A stretch of DNA of 43,763 bases from Candidatus Mediterraneibacter merdigallinarum (GTDB lineage: Bacteria; Bacillota; Clostridia; Lachnospirales; Lachnospiraceae), in assembly GCA_019117305.1 (NCBI GenBank), contig DWZZ01000189.1, positions 1 through 43,763 on the forward strand, read 5' to 3'. Positions within the stretch are counted from its first letter, which is position 1. Every line of letters starts with the position of its first letter. The notes below the pieces were generated by a model. The model did not search any database and was not told the DNA's origin. It was given only the letters and a program-made list of their open reading frames with translations. Below are positions 18,637 to 27,839 of the stretch, in pieces. The position numbers and the translations under genes are program-made.

Positions 18637-19341
18637 ATGAAAGAGGAAAAACCGATTATTCTTGTGGTGGAGGACGAAACGGATGTGCTGCGAATCAACG
18701 CCAGGATGCTGATACGCCGGGGATATACCGTGTACACAGCGGAAAACTGCCGTCAGGCATACGAGCGGATGGAGGCTCCAACACCCGATCTTCTGATTCT
18801 GGATATCATGCTGCCCGATGGAAGCGGCTATGATATCTGCGAAAGGTTTCGCAGCACGAGCGACCACCCGGTGATCTTCCTAACCGGCAAAGGCGAGACC
18901 TGCGATAAGGTCGAAGGTCTTGGGCACGGAGGCGATTATTATCTAACCAAGCCCTATGATCCGGACGAACTGCTGGCCGTGGCTGATATGCTCATCAAGC
19001 GCCACCTGCAGACAAAGAAAAAGCGCGAACAACTGACGAGAATCGTGAAAGGTTCCCTTGTTCTGGATATCCCAAAATTTAAAGCAACGGTGAACGGTAC
19101 AGATGCTGAACTTACCGCAAAGGAATTTGCGCTGCTTCTGCTTCTGGTGCAAAGCGAGGATAAGGAGGTGCCTCCCCATGAGCTGTATGAAAAAGTATGG
19201 GGTACGCCCTCTGGAGAGGATATCCGCACCATACGGTTTCATATCAAGAATCTACGCAGGAAAATCCACGCGGATGATGCGAATGATTATGATATCGTTT
19301 CCGTATACGGGAAGGGGTATATGTTCACCACGGTGTGCTGA
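18637..19341 (+). CDS. OmpR-type response regulator
   Basis: Receiver PDLLILDIMLPDGSGYDI, LTGKGE, KPYDPDEL; winged-helix IRTIRFHIKNLRRKI. Confidence 0.92.
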   Translation: MKEEKPIILVVEDETDVLRINARMLIRRGYTVYTAENCRQAYERMEAPTPDLLILDIMLPDGSGYDICERFRSTSDHPVIFLTGKGETCDKVEGLGHGGDYYLTKPYDPDELLAVADMLIKRHLQTKKKREQLTRIVKGSLVLDIPKFKATVNGTDAELTAKEFALLLLLVQSEDKEVPPHELYEKVWGTPSGEDIRTIRFHIKNLRRKIHADDANDYDIVSVYGKGYMFTTVC

Positions 19342-19359
19342 AACGAAATCATCCGAAAC

Positions 19360-19407
19360 ATGAGTTTTTCCTAACAATTCAAAAAAAGGAGCTTTTTCTG
19401 CTATGTT
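19360..19407 (+). promoter_or_regulatory. promoter/leader module, copy A
   Basis: ATGAGTTTTTCCTAACAATTC, T-rich block, extended -10 TGCTATGTT; no good -35. Confidence 0.6.
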
Positions 19408-19430
19408 TAATATGGTAGCAGAAAGAATGC

Positions 19431-19470
19431 GCAAAGGCTCAGGGCGGCATCTGCTGCCCTGAGCCTTTGC
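19431..19470 (+). promoter_or_regulatory. 5'-leader hairpin directly upstream of RBS
   Basis: GCAAAGGCTCAGGGCGGCA-TC-TGCTGCCCTGAGCCTTTGC, 19 pairs with one G-U, followed by AAGGAGG. Confidence 0.75.
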
Positions 19471-19486
19471 ATATTAAGGAGGAAGC

Positions 19487-20527
19487 ATGAAAATGAAACA
19501 TCTCAGAGTCTTTACAATTTTGCTCTGCCTGCCCCTTTCCATAACAATTCTTAGTGCCTGCGGCGATAAGGAACCGAACGCAAATTCCAATCCATCGTCT
19601 GCTTCTGGCGGCAGTACGCAGTCTGAAAATGCACAGAATAGCGATGCCCCAGAAGAGGACGCTCCCAGCATAGAGTTTGCAGACATGGCCTGGAGCATTG
19701 ACGGCATAACCTATTCCTTTTACACTGACGGAACACTGGAGGTGACAGACGGCACCGACAGCGTATTTGGCGGGTATGAGTGGGACGGACAGGCCGGGCT
19801 GATCACGATGGACGGTTTCGCCGTGGAGCTGCTATTGGATGGAGAAGGCGATTTGTACATGGAGGGTGAGGACGGCGAATATTACCTCATGACCTATGCT
19901 GGATTTGCCGGCGGAGGAGACCACGAGAGCGGTGGAATGCCGAATCCAGACGATACTCCGGACTATGATCTGGACTATAATCTGGACTATGATACAGATG
20001 ATGACGGCAGCATAGGCTATGAAGCCTTAGACAATGGAAAAATCCGCTTCTATGACTACGATAATAATGTATCAATTACTTACCCTGAATGGATGTTGTG
20101 CATGGAGGATGCGAACCCCGGCACCGTGACTATAACCGACGGCAACGGCGGATATGTAGTAGGCGAAAATATTACCGACATGTATTGGAATTACAGCGGA
20201 AGTGACGATGAAATGATCGCCGCTTATATGAACGAACTTGTTACGGTATATTTTGAGGAATTGTATGGCGATGGCTGGGAAGTCTTTTATCTAAATAATA
20301 TGAGTTCCGACGAAAGCAATCGGATCGCCACAGCCGAGATGAATTTGTACAATGACGACTATGATATCTATATCCGGACTTTGATCTATCATACTGTGCA
20401 GAATGGAGAAAATACGGGCACCGTCATGGCAAAGACTTTCTTTGCTTCCTTTGATGACTATAATGACGGCGGCTCTCAATTTCAGACTCTTTACGACGAG
20501 GTCAGAAACCTGGTTCCTGTACAATGA
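19487..20527 (+). CDS. lipoprotein with Asp/Tyr-rich linker
   Basis: Lipobox LSITILSACGD; linker YDLDYNLDYDTDDDGS. Confidence 0.8.
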   Translation: MKMKHLRVFTILLCLPLSITILSACGDKEPNANSNPSSASGGSTQSENAQNSDAPEEDAPSIEFADMAWSIDGITYSFYTDGTLEVTDGTDSVFGGYEWDGQAGLITMDGFAVELLLDGEGDLYMEGEDGEYYLMTYAGFAGGGDHESGGMPNPDDTPDYDLDYNLDYDTDDDGSIGYEALDNGKIRFYDYDNNVSITYPEWMLCMEDANPGTVTITDGNGGYVVGENITDMYWNYSGSDDEMIAAYMNELVTVYFEELYGDGWEVFYLNNMSSDESNRIATAEMNLYNDDYDIYIRTLIYHTVQNGENTGTVMAKTFFASFDDYNDGGSQFQTLYDEVRNLVPVQ

Positions 20528-20563
20528 GGATGACAGTCCGAAAGCGGGCGAGGAATTCAAAAT

Positions 20564-20611
20564 ATGAGTTTTTCCTAACAATTCAAGAAACGATGTTTTT
20601 TCTGCTATGCT
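20564..20611 (+). promoter_or_regulatory. promoter/leader module, copy B
   Basis: First 21 nt identical to copy A; extended -10 TGCTATGCT at the same 42-nt offset. Confidence 0.6.
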
Positions 20612-20638
20612 GATTACAGTAGCAAAAGGAACGCACGA

Positions 20639-20668
20639 GGTCCGGAGCAGCGTTCACTGCGCCGGACC
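20639..20668 (+). promoter_or_regulatory. 5'-leader hairpin upstream of RBS
   Basis: GGTCCGG-A-GCAG-CGTTCA-CTGC-G-CCGGACC, then GTTGCTTTTTAAGGAGGTGA. Confidence 0.65.
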
Positions 20669-20692
20669 GTTGCTTTTTAAGGAGGTGACCTT

Positions 20693-21046
20693 TTGTCCAG
20701 GATATTGTATGTCGGCACAGATCGCACGATGACTGAGATGACCGGCAGGCTGCTGAAAAGAAACGGTTTTGATGTCCAATGTGCGGTTGGTCAAGAGAAA
20801 GCTTTTGCCGCGATTTGTACACAACAGTTCGCCGTGGTAATCGCAGATTTAGAAGAAAGCGTGTATGACGGGATTCGATTTTGCCAGAAAGTAGCACAGT
20901 ATTCAACAGCAACGAAATTTCTGCTTATTTCAGGAAACGAGAAGGACGAAGAGGCTGCCCTGCTCGGTGGTGCGGACGACTGGCTCAAGAAGCCATACAG
21001 TATGAGGATATTGTACGCTAGGATCCGGGCATTGCTGCGGCTGTAA
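20693..21046 (+). CDS. stand-alone receiver-domain protein
   Basis: VVIADLEESVYDGIRF phospho-Asp region, LLISGN, LKKPYSMRIL; ends after receiver; TTG start after AAGGAGGTGA. Confidence 0.82.
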   Translation: MSRILYVGTDRTMTEMTGRLLKRNGFDVQCAVGQEKAFAAICTQQFAVVIADLEESVYDGIRFCQKVAQYSTATKFLLISGNEKDEEAALLGGADDWLKKPYSMRILYARIRALLRL

Positions 21047-21065
21047 CAGAGGAGAGATGGAGTAT

Positions 21066-21356
21066 ATGAAGACGGCAAGGAAGTTTATATGTGTGCTGCT
21101 GGCCGCCCTGCTGTCGGCGCTGCTTTTAAGTAGTTGTGGCGCCAGCGGCTATGTGGGTACCTGGCACTGTGAGGCCGGCGATGCGGATTTCCAGATGGAA
21201 CTGGAAAAGGACGGCCAGGTATTTTTCTATCAAACGCTTAACGACTTTGTCTACACCGGGACTTGGGATGAGACAGAAGGTTACGTTACCGGCGTGACAC
21301 TGGAAGAACGTACCGGGATTGACGAGGACAACGCCCTATTCTGCCGGATTTGGTAG
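21066..21356 (+). CDS. small lipoprotein, possibly truncated
   Basis: ARKFICVLLAALLSALLLSSCGASGYVGTWHCEAGDADFQMEL. Confidence 0.6.
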   Translation: MKTARKFICVLLAALLSALLLSSCGASGYVGTWHCEAGDADFQMELEKDGQVFFYQTLNDFVYTGTWDETEGYVTGVTLEERTGIDEDNALFCRIW

Positions 21357-21543
21357 GGTGCCGAACCCGAATAGGCTGCCGTCAACAAAAGTGTACGGAA
21401 AGGAGGTTATATAAACGCAGAAGATTTCTGTATAAAAATCCGTAAGAGAGGAGGACTATACGGTATACATCTCCCATTTGGGGGATATGGGTATCTACTA
21501 CTTTGAGTAAGCAAGTAAGAAACATGATTTTAAGGAGGTATTT

Positions 21544-22560
21544 ATGAAGGCAAAAGTTCTGAAACTGTGTTCCCTGCTCATGGCTCTGTTGGTCATGACA
21601 TCTCTGCTCGCAGCCTGTGGAGGCGGTGGCGACAATCCGTTTTTGGGCGCTTGGGACGACGATGAAAGCGAACAGAGCTTTATCTTTAACGAGGACGGCA
21701 CCGGCACCCAGGCCAGCTACAGCGGCGCCATTGAATTCACCTATACCTGGGACGGCGATACGGCTACTATTACCAGTGAAGAGTTGGGGATCAGCGCCGA
21801 AGTGACTTTGGAAGACGGGGTACTGTACACAGATTATTCCAGCTTTGTCAAGGTAGATGAGGCGGAATACGTTCCCGAGAACCTGGATGAGGACGACAGC
21901 GAAGAGGGATACGAGGACGGTTCGGAGGATACCGGGGACAGTGATACCGAGCTGGACTTCTGGCTCGGCGAGTATGCAAACGACAATGGCACCCTCACCA
22001 TTGACATTTCCAGCGGTATGCTTTATTACGCAATGGGCGTCAGCACCGAGGATGGTTTCTCGACCGCATCCGGCACGCTCACGGAGGACAGCAGTGACCC
22101 ATATGTGCTGGAGGAGTCGGATTTCATTTTCTCATATGATACATCGGACGACTCCATCGAGGTCTCGCTTCAGGAAGGCGTGACTGATATGGATCATTAT
22201 ACTGGCTGGTATTACTATGTCGGCCCGGTGGGGGGATCTGACTCTTCGGAAGGCGATGCAACGCTTGATGTGGAGGCTCCAGACAGTATCGAAGCATGGT
22301 ACGGCGAATATGCGGGTGACGCAGGCACGCTCACGATTACAGAATCCTTGGAGGACATGGTCGATTTCGAGTTGGTGACGAATGACGGCTGGATGTCCGG
22401 TACCTGGATGGTGAGCGATGCGGGTCTCGGCGTAATTGAGAGCGGCGAGCTGTACATTATCTATAATGTGGAGGACGGATCCATCGAGATTACAGGCAAG
22501 ACGGAGGCTGCCAACGAGAATAATGCTTCCTATATCGGTGTGTATTACCCGGTAGAATAA
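21544..22560 (+). CDS. acidic lipoprotein with repeated beta-rich modules
   Basis: Lipobox LLAACGGGG; FLGAWDDD, FWLGEYANDNGTLTI, AWYGEYAGDAGTLTI modules. Confidence 0.8.
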   Translation: MKAKVLKLCSLLMALLVMTSLLAACGGGGDNPFLGAWDDDESEQSFIFNEDGTGTQASYSGAIEFTYTWDGDTATITSEELGISAEVTLEDGVLYTDYSSFVKVDEAEYVPENLDEDDSEEGYEDGSEDTGDSDTELDFWLGEYANDNGTLTIDISSGMLYYAMGVSTEDGFSTASGTLTEDSSDPYVLEESDFIFSYDTSDDSIEVSLQEGVTDMDHYTGWYYYVGPVGGSDSSEGDATLDVEAPDSIEAWYGEYAGDAGTLTITESLEDMVDFELVTNDGWMSGTWMVSDAGLGVIESGELYIIYNVEDGSIEITGKTEAANENNASYIGVYYPVE

Positions 22561-22594
22561 ATCACAAGAGACAAATTGAAGGAGGACAACAGAT

Positions 22595-22939
22595 ATGAAA
22601 GAACGTAATCTTGCATTGTGTGTCATTTTTTCCATCATCACTTTCGGCATTTATGGAATTTACTGGTTTATCAAAATCAACAATGACGCGAACGAGCTGG
22701 CAAATCCGCCGAAAAGGACATCGGGCGGGGTAGCTTTCCTGCTCACGCTCATTACATGCGGCATTTACGGCATCTACTGGGCCTACAAAATGGGCAAACA
22801 GTTGGATTCGGCGCTTGAGCAGCGCGGTATGCCGGCAAAGAACGGCGCGGTACTGTACCTGATCCTCAGCGTGGTAGGACTCGGCTTTATCGGCTGGATC
22901 CTGATGCAGAATACCATCAATTCCATGATCTCTGATTAA
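22595..22939 (+). CDS. DUF4234-like membrane protein
   Basis: Repeated motif ITFGIYGIYWFIKINNDANE / ITCGIYGIYWAYKMGKQLD. Confidence 0.75.
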   Translation: MKERNLALCVIFSIITFGIYGIYWFIKINNDANELANPPKRTSGGVAFLLTLITCGIYGIYWAYKMGKQLDSALEQRGMPAKNGAVLYLILSVVGLGFIGWILMQNTINSMISD

Positions 22940-23045
22940 AACAATACATAAGCTGCCTGTACTTTGTTTTTCAAACTGCCTGATGTGTGGTCATTTCCAT
23001 CTGGCGGTCTAGGAGAATGAGAAAAAGGGATCGGGGCGGCAAGCT

Positions 23046-23091
23046 CAGCCTCTGCGCAAGGGCATCAGCCGTTACGCAGGGGCTGTCTTTT
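23046..23091 (+). terminator. terminator-like hairpin
   Basis: CAGCCTCTGCG ... CGCAGGGGCTG then TCTTTT. Confidence 0.5.
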
Positions 23092-23155
23092 CAAGCGGCG
23101 ATTTGAATGCAAACAACAATGCACCATTATATGAAAAACAAGGCGGTGAACAAAT

Positions 23156-24106
23156 ATGGACAATAATCTTCAAAACACACAGCTTGACGATCAGAAGATG
23201 GAAAACCTGCGAAAGCGCATAAAACTATCCAAATACATAATGATCGCCGGCGGCGTATGTTTCGGTATCATGGCGATCATATTCCTTGCCAGTGGGAAGA
23301 CTACACTGGGCACAGATAGTCCGGAGGGACTGGCTGCCATTTTGTTGGCGTTAGCCGGTTTTGTGCTGCTCGTTGCGGGATTGGTGGTTAAGCAAAAGGC
23401 CGGCGCGGCGCAGAAGCATATTGCGAACAACTATGCCCGGATTGTTCTTGATCGGCTGATGGATCGGCTGGATACATTTGACCACGGCAAGCATGTCGAC
23501 AAATATTACCTGAACCAGGATTTCGGCTTTCCGGAATACGACTGCACTGGCTTTTGCGGCGATTATGTCAGGGGCGTGCTTCGGGGAGTGCCTATGGAGT
23601 TTTGCGAGTTTGAGTTGCAGGAGGAGCATGTGACGGAAGACAGTGACGGGGACACGGACGTCTCTTACGAGACCGTATTCTACGGCGTTATCGTTGTCTG
23701 TCGCCACAATCTTGCGCTGAGTGATGCGGTTGTAGCAACACAGTTTAAAACTTACGAGAATGCCTACAATGCCGATTCGGAAAACTTTTACAATGCTTTT
23801 TCCGTCAGATGCACAAGTGAGCAGGATGCGGCGCTGGCGCTTACGCCCGATTACAGGCAAAAGCTGCTGGAATTGTCCGCAGAGAGAGGCAAACGGTTTG
23901 CCATCCGCTTTCTTCAGGACGGTACGCTGCTGCTTGTAATAAAGGATATGAATCTTTTCGAGATGGGCAATTCCGAAAACACGGTGCAGCTTGTAGAAAA
24001 GCTGGAAAAGGAAACGGAAGATTTTATCAACATCCTTGATACGCTCGCACTTCCAGCGCAGAAAGTGACCGATCATCCAAACGCAGAAAGGAGTGAATTA
24101 CGATGA
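23156..24106 (+). CDS. DUF3137-like membrane protein
   Basis: Two N-terminal TMs, soluble domain with FYGVIVVCRHNLALSDAVV and FNAFSVRCTSEQDAALALTPDYRQKLLEL. Confidence 0.7.
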   Translation: MDNNLQNTQLDDQKMENLRKRIKLSKYIMIAGGVCFGIMAIIFLASGKTTLGTDSPEGLAAILLALAGFVLLVAGLVVKQKAGAAQKHIANNYARIVLDRLMDRLDTFDHGKHVDKYYLNQDFGFPEYDCTGFCGDYVRGVLRGVPMEFCEFELQEEHVTEDSDGDTDVSYETVFYGVIVVCRHNLALSDAVVATQFKTYENAYNADSENFYNAFSVRCTSEQDAALALTPDYRQKLLELSAERGKRFAIRFLQDGTLLLVIKDMNLFEMGNSENTVQLVEKLEKETEDFINILDTLALPAQKVTDHPNAERSELR

Positions 24107-25020
24107 AGAAGCTGATAGCTGTTTTTCTGGCTGCAGTCATTACGCTGACTCTGGCCGCCTGTGCAAACGAACAACAGAATAGTGACGTATCAAACAACAC
24201 ACAAAGCGGGAACCCGGATTCCAGCAGTACGCAAAGCCTGGATCCAGTTCCCAGCGCGGATCCAGGCGAAAATGATACAGCCATATTCGCGGCAACCGAA
24301 GGCACATGGCGTTTAGACGGCGAAGAAGGCACAGCAAGTATTTATATGGATGGCGAAGGCGGATTTATCGCCTATTACGCCAGCGGCTCTGTAGAGGCTT
24401 CAGGGTATCTGGAATATGTGGACGAGTACGGAGACGGCAGTGGCCGATATGATCTGTATGACGGCGAGCTTGGCTTAATAAACAGCTTCTACTTCGATTC
24501 AGACACACAGATCCATATGGGAAATAACAATGGCAATATTTATATCAAGGAAGGCTCTGAAACTGATACTACGCCGGAAATCGGTGTTCTTGTACCCAAA
24601 ACAAGATTTACCGGGCTGGCTCAAATCGAGAACAACAATGATTTCCACGGCGGCTATTATTATGCCGATAGAACTGAGGACGGATTTACCACGATTATAA
24701 ACAGCGGCTTTACTAACGATTTTTCCGCTGCTGACGAGACGATAGAGGAATATATTGGCCGTTGCGTTGACCTGATTGGTGAATTTGAGTATCGGGATCT
24801 CGAAATTGAGGAAGCAACACTGGACTCCTGGCCGGCGTACTATCTCACCTGGCTGGAGGGAGAAAATGAGGATACCCGCCAATGGGATGCTTTACTGGTC
24901 ACGACCGATCTTTATACTTATATTTATGCTTTTGATACGAAGGCAGATTATGCAGAGGAAATGCTCGATACCTGGTATGAGGTCCTTGACGGTCTCACAC
25001 TCGATTTTCCCTCTGAGTGA
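24103..25020 (+). CDS. lipoprotein
   Basis: MKKLIAVFLAAVITLTLAACANEQ; ATGA overlap with preceding gene. Confidence 0.8.
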   Translation: MKKLIAVFLAAVITLTLAACANEQQNSDVSNNTQSGNPDSSSTQSLDPVPSADPGENDTAIFAATEGTWRLDGEEGTASIYMDGEGGFIAYYASGSVEASGYLEYVDEYGDGSGRYDLYDGELGLINSFYFDSDTQIHMGNNNGNIYIKEGSETDTTPEIGVLVPKTRFTGLAQIENNNDFHGGYYYADRTEDGFTTIINSGFTNDFSAADETIEEYIGRCVDLIGEFEYRDLEIEEATLDSWPAYYLTWLEGENEDTRQWDALLVTTDLYTYIYAFDTKADYAEEMLDTWYEVLDGLTLDFPSE

Positions 25021-25107
25021 GGCAGCTAAGATCTTTATGTTGTGAATCGCCATTTTAACGCGTTTCCAACGAATGGTAATCAATCAGAAAATACGGGAGG
25101 TGTTTTT

Positions 25108-25671
25108 ATGAACGGAATGATTATTGCAGCGGTCGTTGCCGTCCCTCTGCTGATCATCGGCATCTATATCGGCGCAACCTATAATGCGCTTGTGAAGCTG
25201 AAAAATTCAGTAGAGGAAGCGTTTTCCACGATGGACGTCTATCTGAAAAAGAGATGGGATTTGATCCCAAACATCGTGGAAAGCGTAAAGGGTTATGCAA
25301 AGCACGAGGCGCAGACGCTTCAAAATGTGATTTCTGCCCGCAATGTGCGCTACTCAGATATGACGGAGGAGCAGAAGCTGCAGGCCAATACGGAGCTTGC
25401 CAGAGGCCTTGCCGCCATTCATGTGCTTGCGGAGCAATACCCGGATTTGAAGGCGAACCAAAACTTTCTTGATCTGAACAATCAGCTTCAGAGAACGGAA
25501 GAGGATATTGCCAACGCAAGAAAGTATTATAACGCCGTTGTCCGGAATTACAACAATAAAACAGAGATGTTTCCGTCCTCTATTGTGGCAAACCTGTTCA
25601 AATTCGGTAAGCGCCAGATGTTTGTCATAGAAGATGAGACGGAAAAGGAAGCGGTAAGGGTGCAATTCTGA
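25108..25671 (+). CDS. LemA family protein
   Basis: YNALVKLKNSVEEAFSTMDVYLKKRWDLIPNIVESVKGYAKHEAQTL; RBS GGGAGG before ATG 25108. Confidence 0.92.
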   Translation: MNGMIIAAVVAVPLLIIGIYIGATYNALVKLKNSVEEAFSTMDVYLKKRWDLIPNIVESVKGYAKHEAQTLQNVISARNVRYSDMTEEQKLQANTELARGLAAIHVLAEQYPDLKANQNFLDLNNQLQRTEEDIANARKYYNAVVRNYNNKTEMFPSSIVANLFKFGKRQMFVIEDETEKEAVRVQF

Positions 25672-27380
25672 TGAAAAGGTGTAAAGTGATCTTTTCTTTT
25701 ATTATATTGCTTGTGATGATGTCGGTGGCGGTTTTTCCAGCGCAGGCGGCAGACTATTCCGAGGAACCTTATTATATCACCGCTTATTATGTGGATATTG
25801 ATGTATCCGAGGATAATGTGCTCAGCATTACGGAAGAAATAGACGTTTATTTCAATGAGGCGCGGCACGGCATTTACAGAACCATCCCGAAACGAAACGA
25901 GGTCGTGCGGGCCGACGGCTCCACGGCGGTCACGCGGGCGAAGATCCGTGATATATACTGCAGCGAGGACTATGAAAAATCCACGCAAAACAGCGACCTC
26001 ATTTTGCAGATTGGTGATGCTGATACTACCGTTACCGGAGATAAGCATTATACGATCTCCTATGACTATGTGCTTGGACAGGATGTGGCGGACGGCTACG
26101 ATGAGCTGTACTTCAACATCATTGGCACCGGGTGGGATACCTATATCAATAACGTTAGCTTTAGGATCACCATGCCGAAGGAGTTCGACAGCAGCCTGCT
26201 GGGATTTTCCACAGGCGGATATGGGTTTACCGGTTCAGATATCGTAGAGTATTATACCGATGGGATGGAGATTGAAGGATTTCTCTGGCAGGAACTGGAG
26301 CCCTACCAGGCTCTGACCGTAAGGCTTAAGCTTGAGGAGGGTTATTTCTACTTCAACCAGGTTCTGCATGTGATAAAGCTCAGCACTATGGTGATCATCC
26401 CTCTTATATGCTTGGTTTTTGTATTGTTCGTATGGATGAAATACGGCAGGGATAAGAAGGTTATCGAAACCGTTGAATTCTATCCGCCCGAGGGAATGAG
26501 CAGTGCAGACGTAGCGTATTGGTATAAAGGAAAGTTGCCCAAAAAGGATATTGTTGCCCTGCTCATTGAGCTGGCAAATGAGGGCTATATTGCCATCCAT
26601 GACGGCGATGGAACGGGCAAAGGGGCAGAATATACCATAGAGCGTATAAAGCCATATCCTCACGATTTGGACGAGGATAAAAGGCTGTTTTTTGAGGGAC
26701 TTTTTGAAAGCGGCAAGGACATCGTCACAGGGGACGACTTGAAAAACAAATTCTATCGCACCCTGAATCAGATTTCCTCCAATTACGGGCATTCCGGGAA
26801 GAAAGGCCGCATACATTCCCTGACCTCCGCGCGGTGGCAGCTCCTTTGTTGGTTGCTTGTAATTGCCTGCTTTGTTCTTGATGTTGTGATACTTGCCAAT
26901 ATCCTGGGCGGGAACGAGCGGTTTATTCCGTTTGTAATCGGACTGCCGATTCTTGCCGCAGCCTTTTGGCTTGCGCGGTATGTCAGCCAGCGCACAGACG
27001 AGAGCCACAGGAATCTGGAGAAGATAACAGGGTTCAAGAAGTTTTTGGAAACGGCGGAAAAAGATCGGCTGGAAATGCTTGTTCATGAAGATCCGAAATA
27101 TTTTTACAACATCCTGCCCTTTGCCTATGTGCTGGATGTGTCGGACAAATGGGTAAATCAGTTTGAAAACATTGCTATTGAACCACCCGAGTGGTACAGC
27201 GGACATGATGTATTTACGGCTGCTACCATGTGGCACGCCATGGATCGGACACTGAGCAGTGCGGCCAGCGCCATGACCTCTGCACCGCGGCAGAGCTCGT
27301 CTGGCGGCGGGTCCAGCAGCGGTGGCGGTGGCGGCGTTTCCGGCGGCGGATCCGGCGGTGGCGGCGGCGGAAGCTGGTAA
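25671..27380 (+). CDS. DUF2207 membrane protein with Gly/Ser-rich tail
   Basis: Signal peptide; DUF2207-type NEARHGIYRTIPKRNEV; TMs; GGGSSSGGGGGVSGGGSGGGGGGSW; overlaps LemA stop by 1 nt. Confidence 0.88.
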   Translation: MKRCKVIFSFIILLVMMSVAVFPAQAADYSEEPYYITAYYVDIDVSEDNVLSITEEIDVYFNEARHGIYRTIPKRNEVVRADGSTAVTRAKIRDIYCSEDYEKSTQNSDLILQIGDADTTVTGDKHYTISYDYVLGQDVADGYDELYFNIIGTGWDTYINNVSFRITMPKEFDSSLLGFSTGGYGFTGSDIVEYYTDGMEIEGFLWQELEPYQALTVRLKLEEGYFYFNQVLHVIKLSTMVIIPLICLVFVLFVWMKYGRDKKVIETVEFYPPEGMSSADVAYWYKGKLPKKDIVALLIELANEGYIAIHDGDGTGKGAEYTIERIKPYPHDLDEDKRLFFEGLFESGKDIVTGDDLKNKFYRTLNQISSNYGHSGKKGRIHSLTSARWQLLCWLLVIACFVLDVVILANILGGNERFIPFVIGLPILAAAFWLARYVSQRTDESHRNLEKITGFKKFLETAEKDRLEMLVHEDPKYFYNILPFAYVLDVSDKWVNQFENIAIEPPEWYSGHDVFTAATMWHAMDRTLSSAASAMTSAPRQSSSGGGSSSGGGGGVSGGGSGGGGGGSW

Positions 27381-27437
27381 AGCCCATGTTTTTGGCATCC
27401 GAAAATTTGAACTATTAAGAAAAAAGGGGGAACGCAT

Positions 27438-27638
27438 ATGGAGCTGTGGGCAGCAGGGATTGCCCTGCTTATCATAGCGGCGGGTATCCTGGTACTGATT
27501 TTGTGTGGAAAGAAAATCCATAAAGGCTTGCGAATCGCCGGAGTATGTGTACTTGGCGCACTATTTGCGGCGGTGCTGGGATATATTGCCCTTACATTCT
27601 TGTTTCTGGATTCACTGCATTTTTCTCCCCCTGGATGA
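27438..27638 (+). CDS. small membrane protein
   Basis: MELWAAGIALLIIAAGILVLILCGKK...two TMs; RBS AAGGGGG. Confidence 0.55.
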   Translation: MELWAAGIALLIIAAGILVLILCGKKIHKGLRIAGVCVLGALFAAVLGYIALTFLFLDSLHFSPPG

Positions 27639-27839
27639 GTCTACGGCTTCCGGGAAGGTGTTATCAGAGAAACAGGCCGGTTATCATTAAAATATCCGTT
27701 TTGGCAGATGACAGCGAGAAATCCGAAAGCTGTCTATGCCTGTATCAATAAAGGTGAAGCGGTTTGCCCAAAAGAAATCACAGTGCAGTCTATTTGCATA
27801 AACAGCAATATTAACCGTGTGATCGGAGACTTGGAGTAA
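27639..27839 (+). pseudogene. start-less ORF remnant
   Basis: In-frame after TGA: VYGFREGVIRETGRLSLKYPFWQMTARNPKAVYACINKGEAVCPKEITVQSICINSNINRVIGDLE*. Confidence 0.35.

Noticed and set aside
26235-27521. Minus-strand 428-aa ORF opposite the DUF2207 gene
   Set aside because: Shadow ORF of the coding strand; low-complexity Ala/Gly stretch is the antisense of the Gly-rich tail
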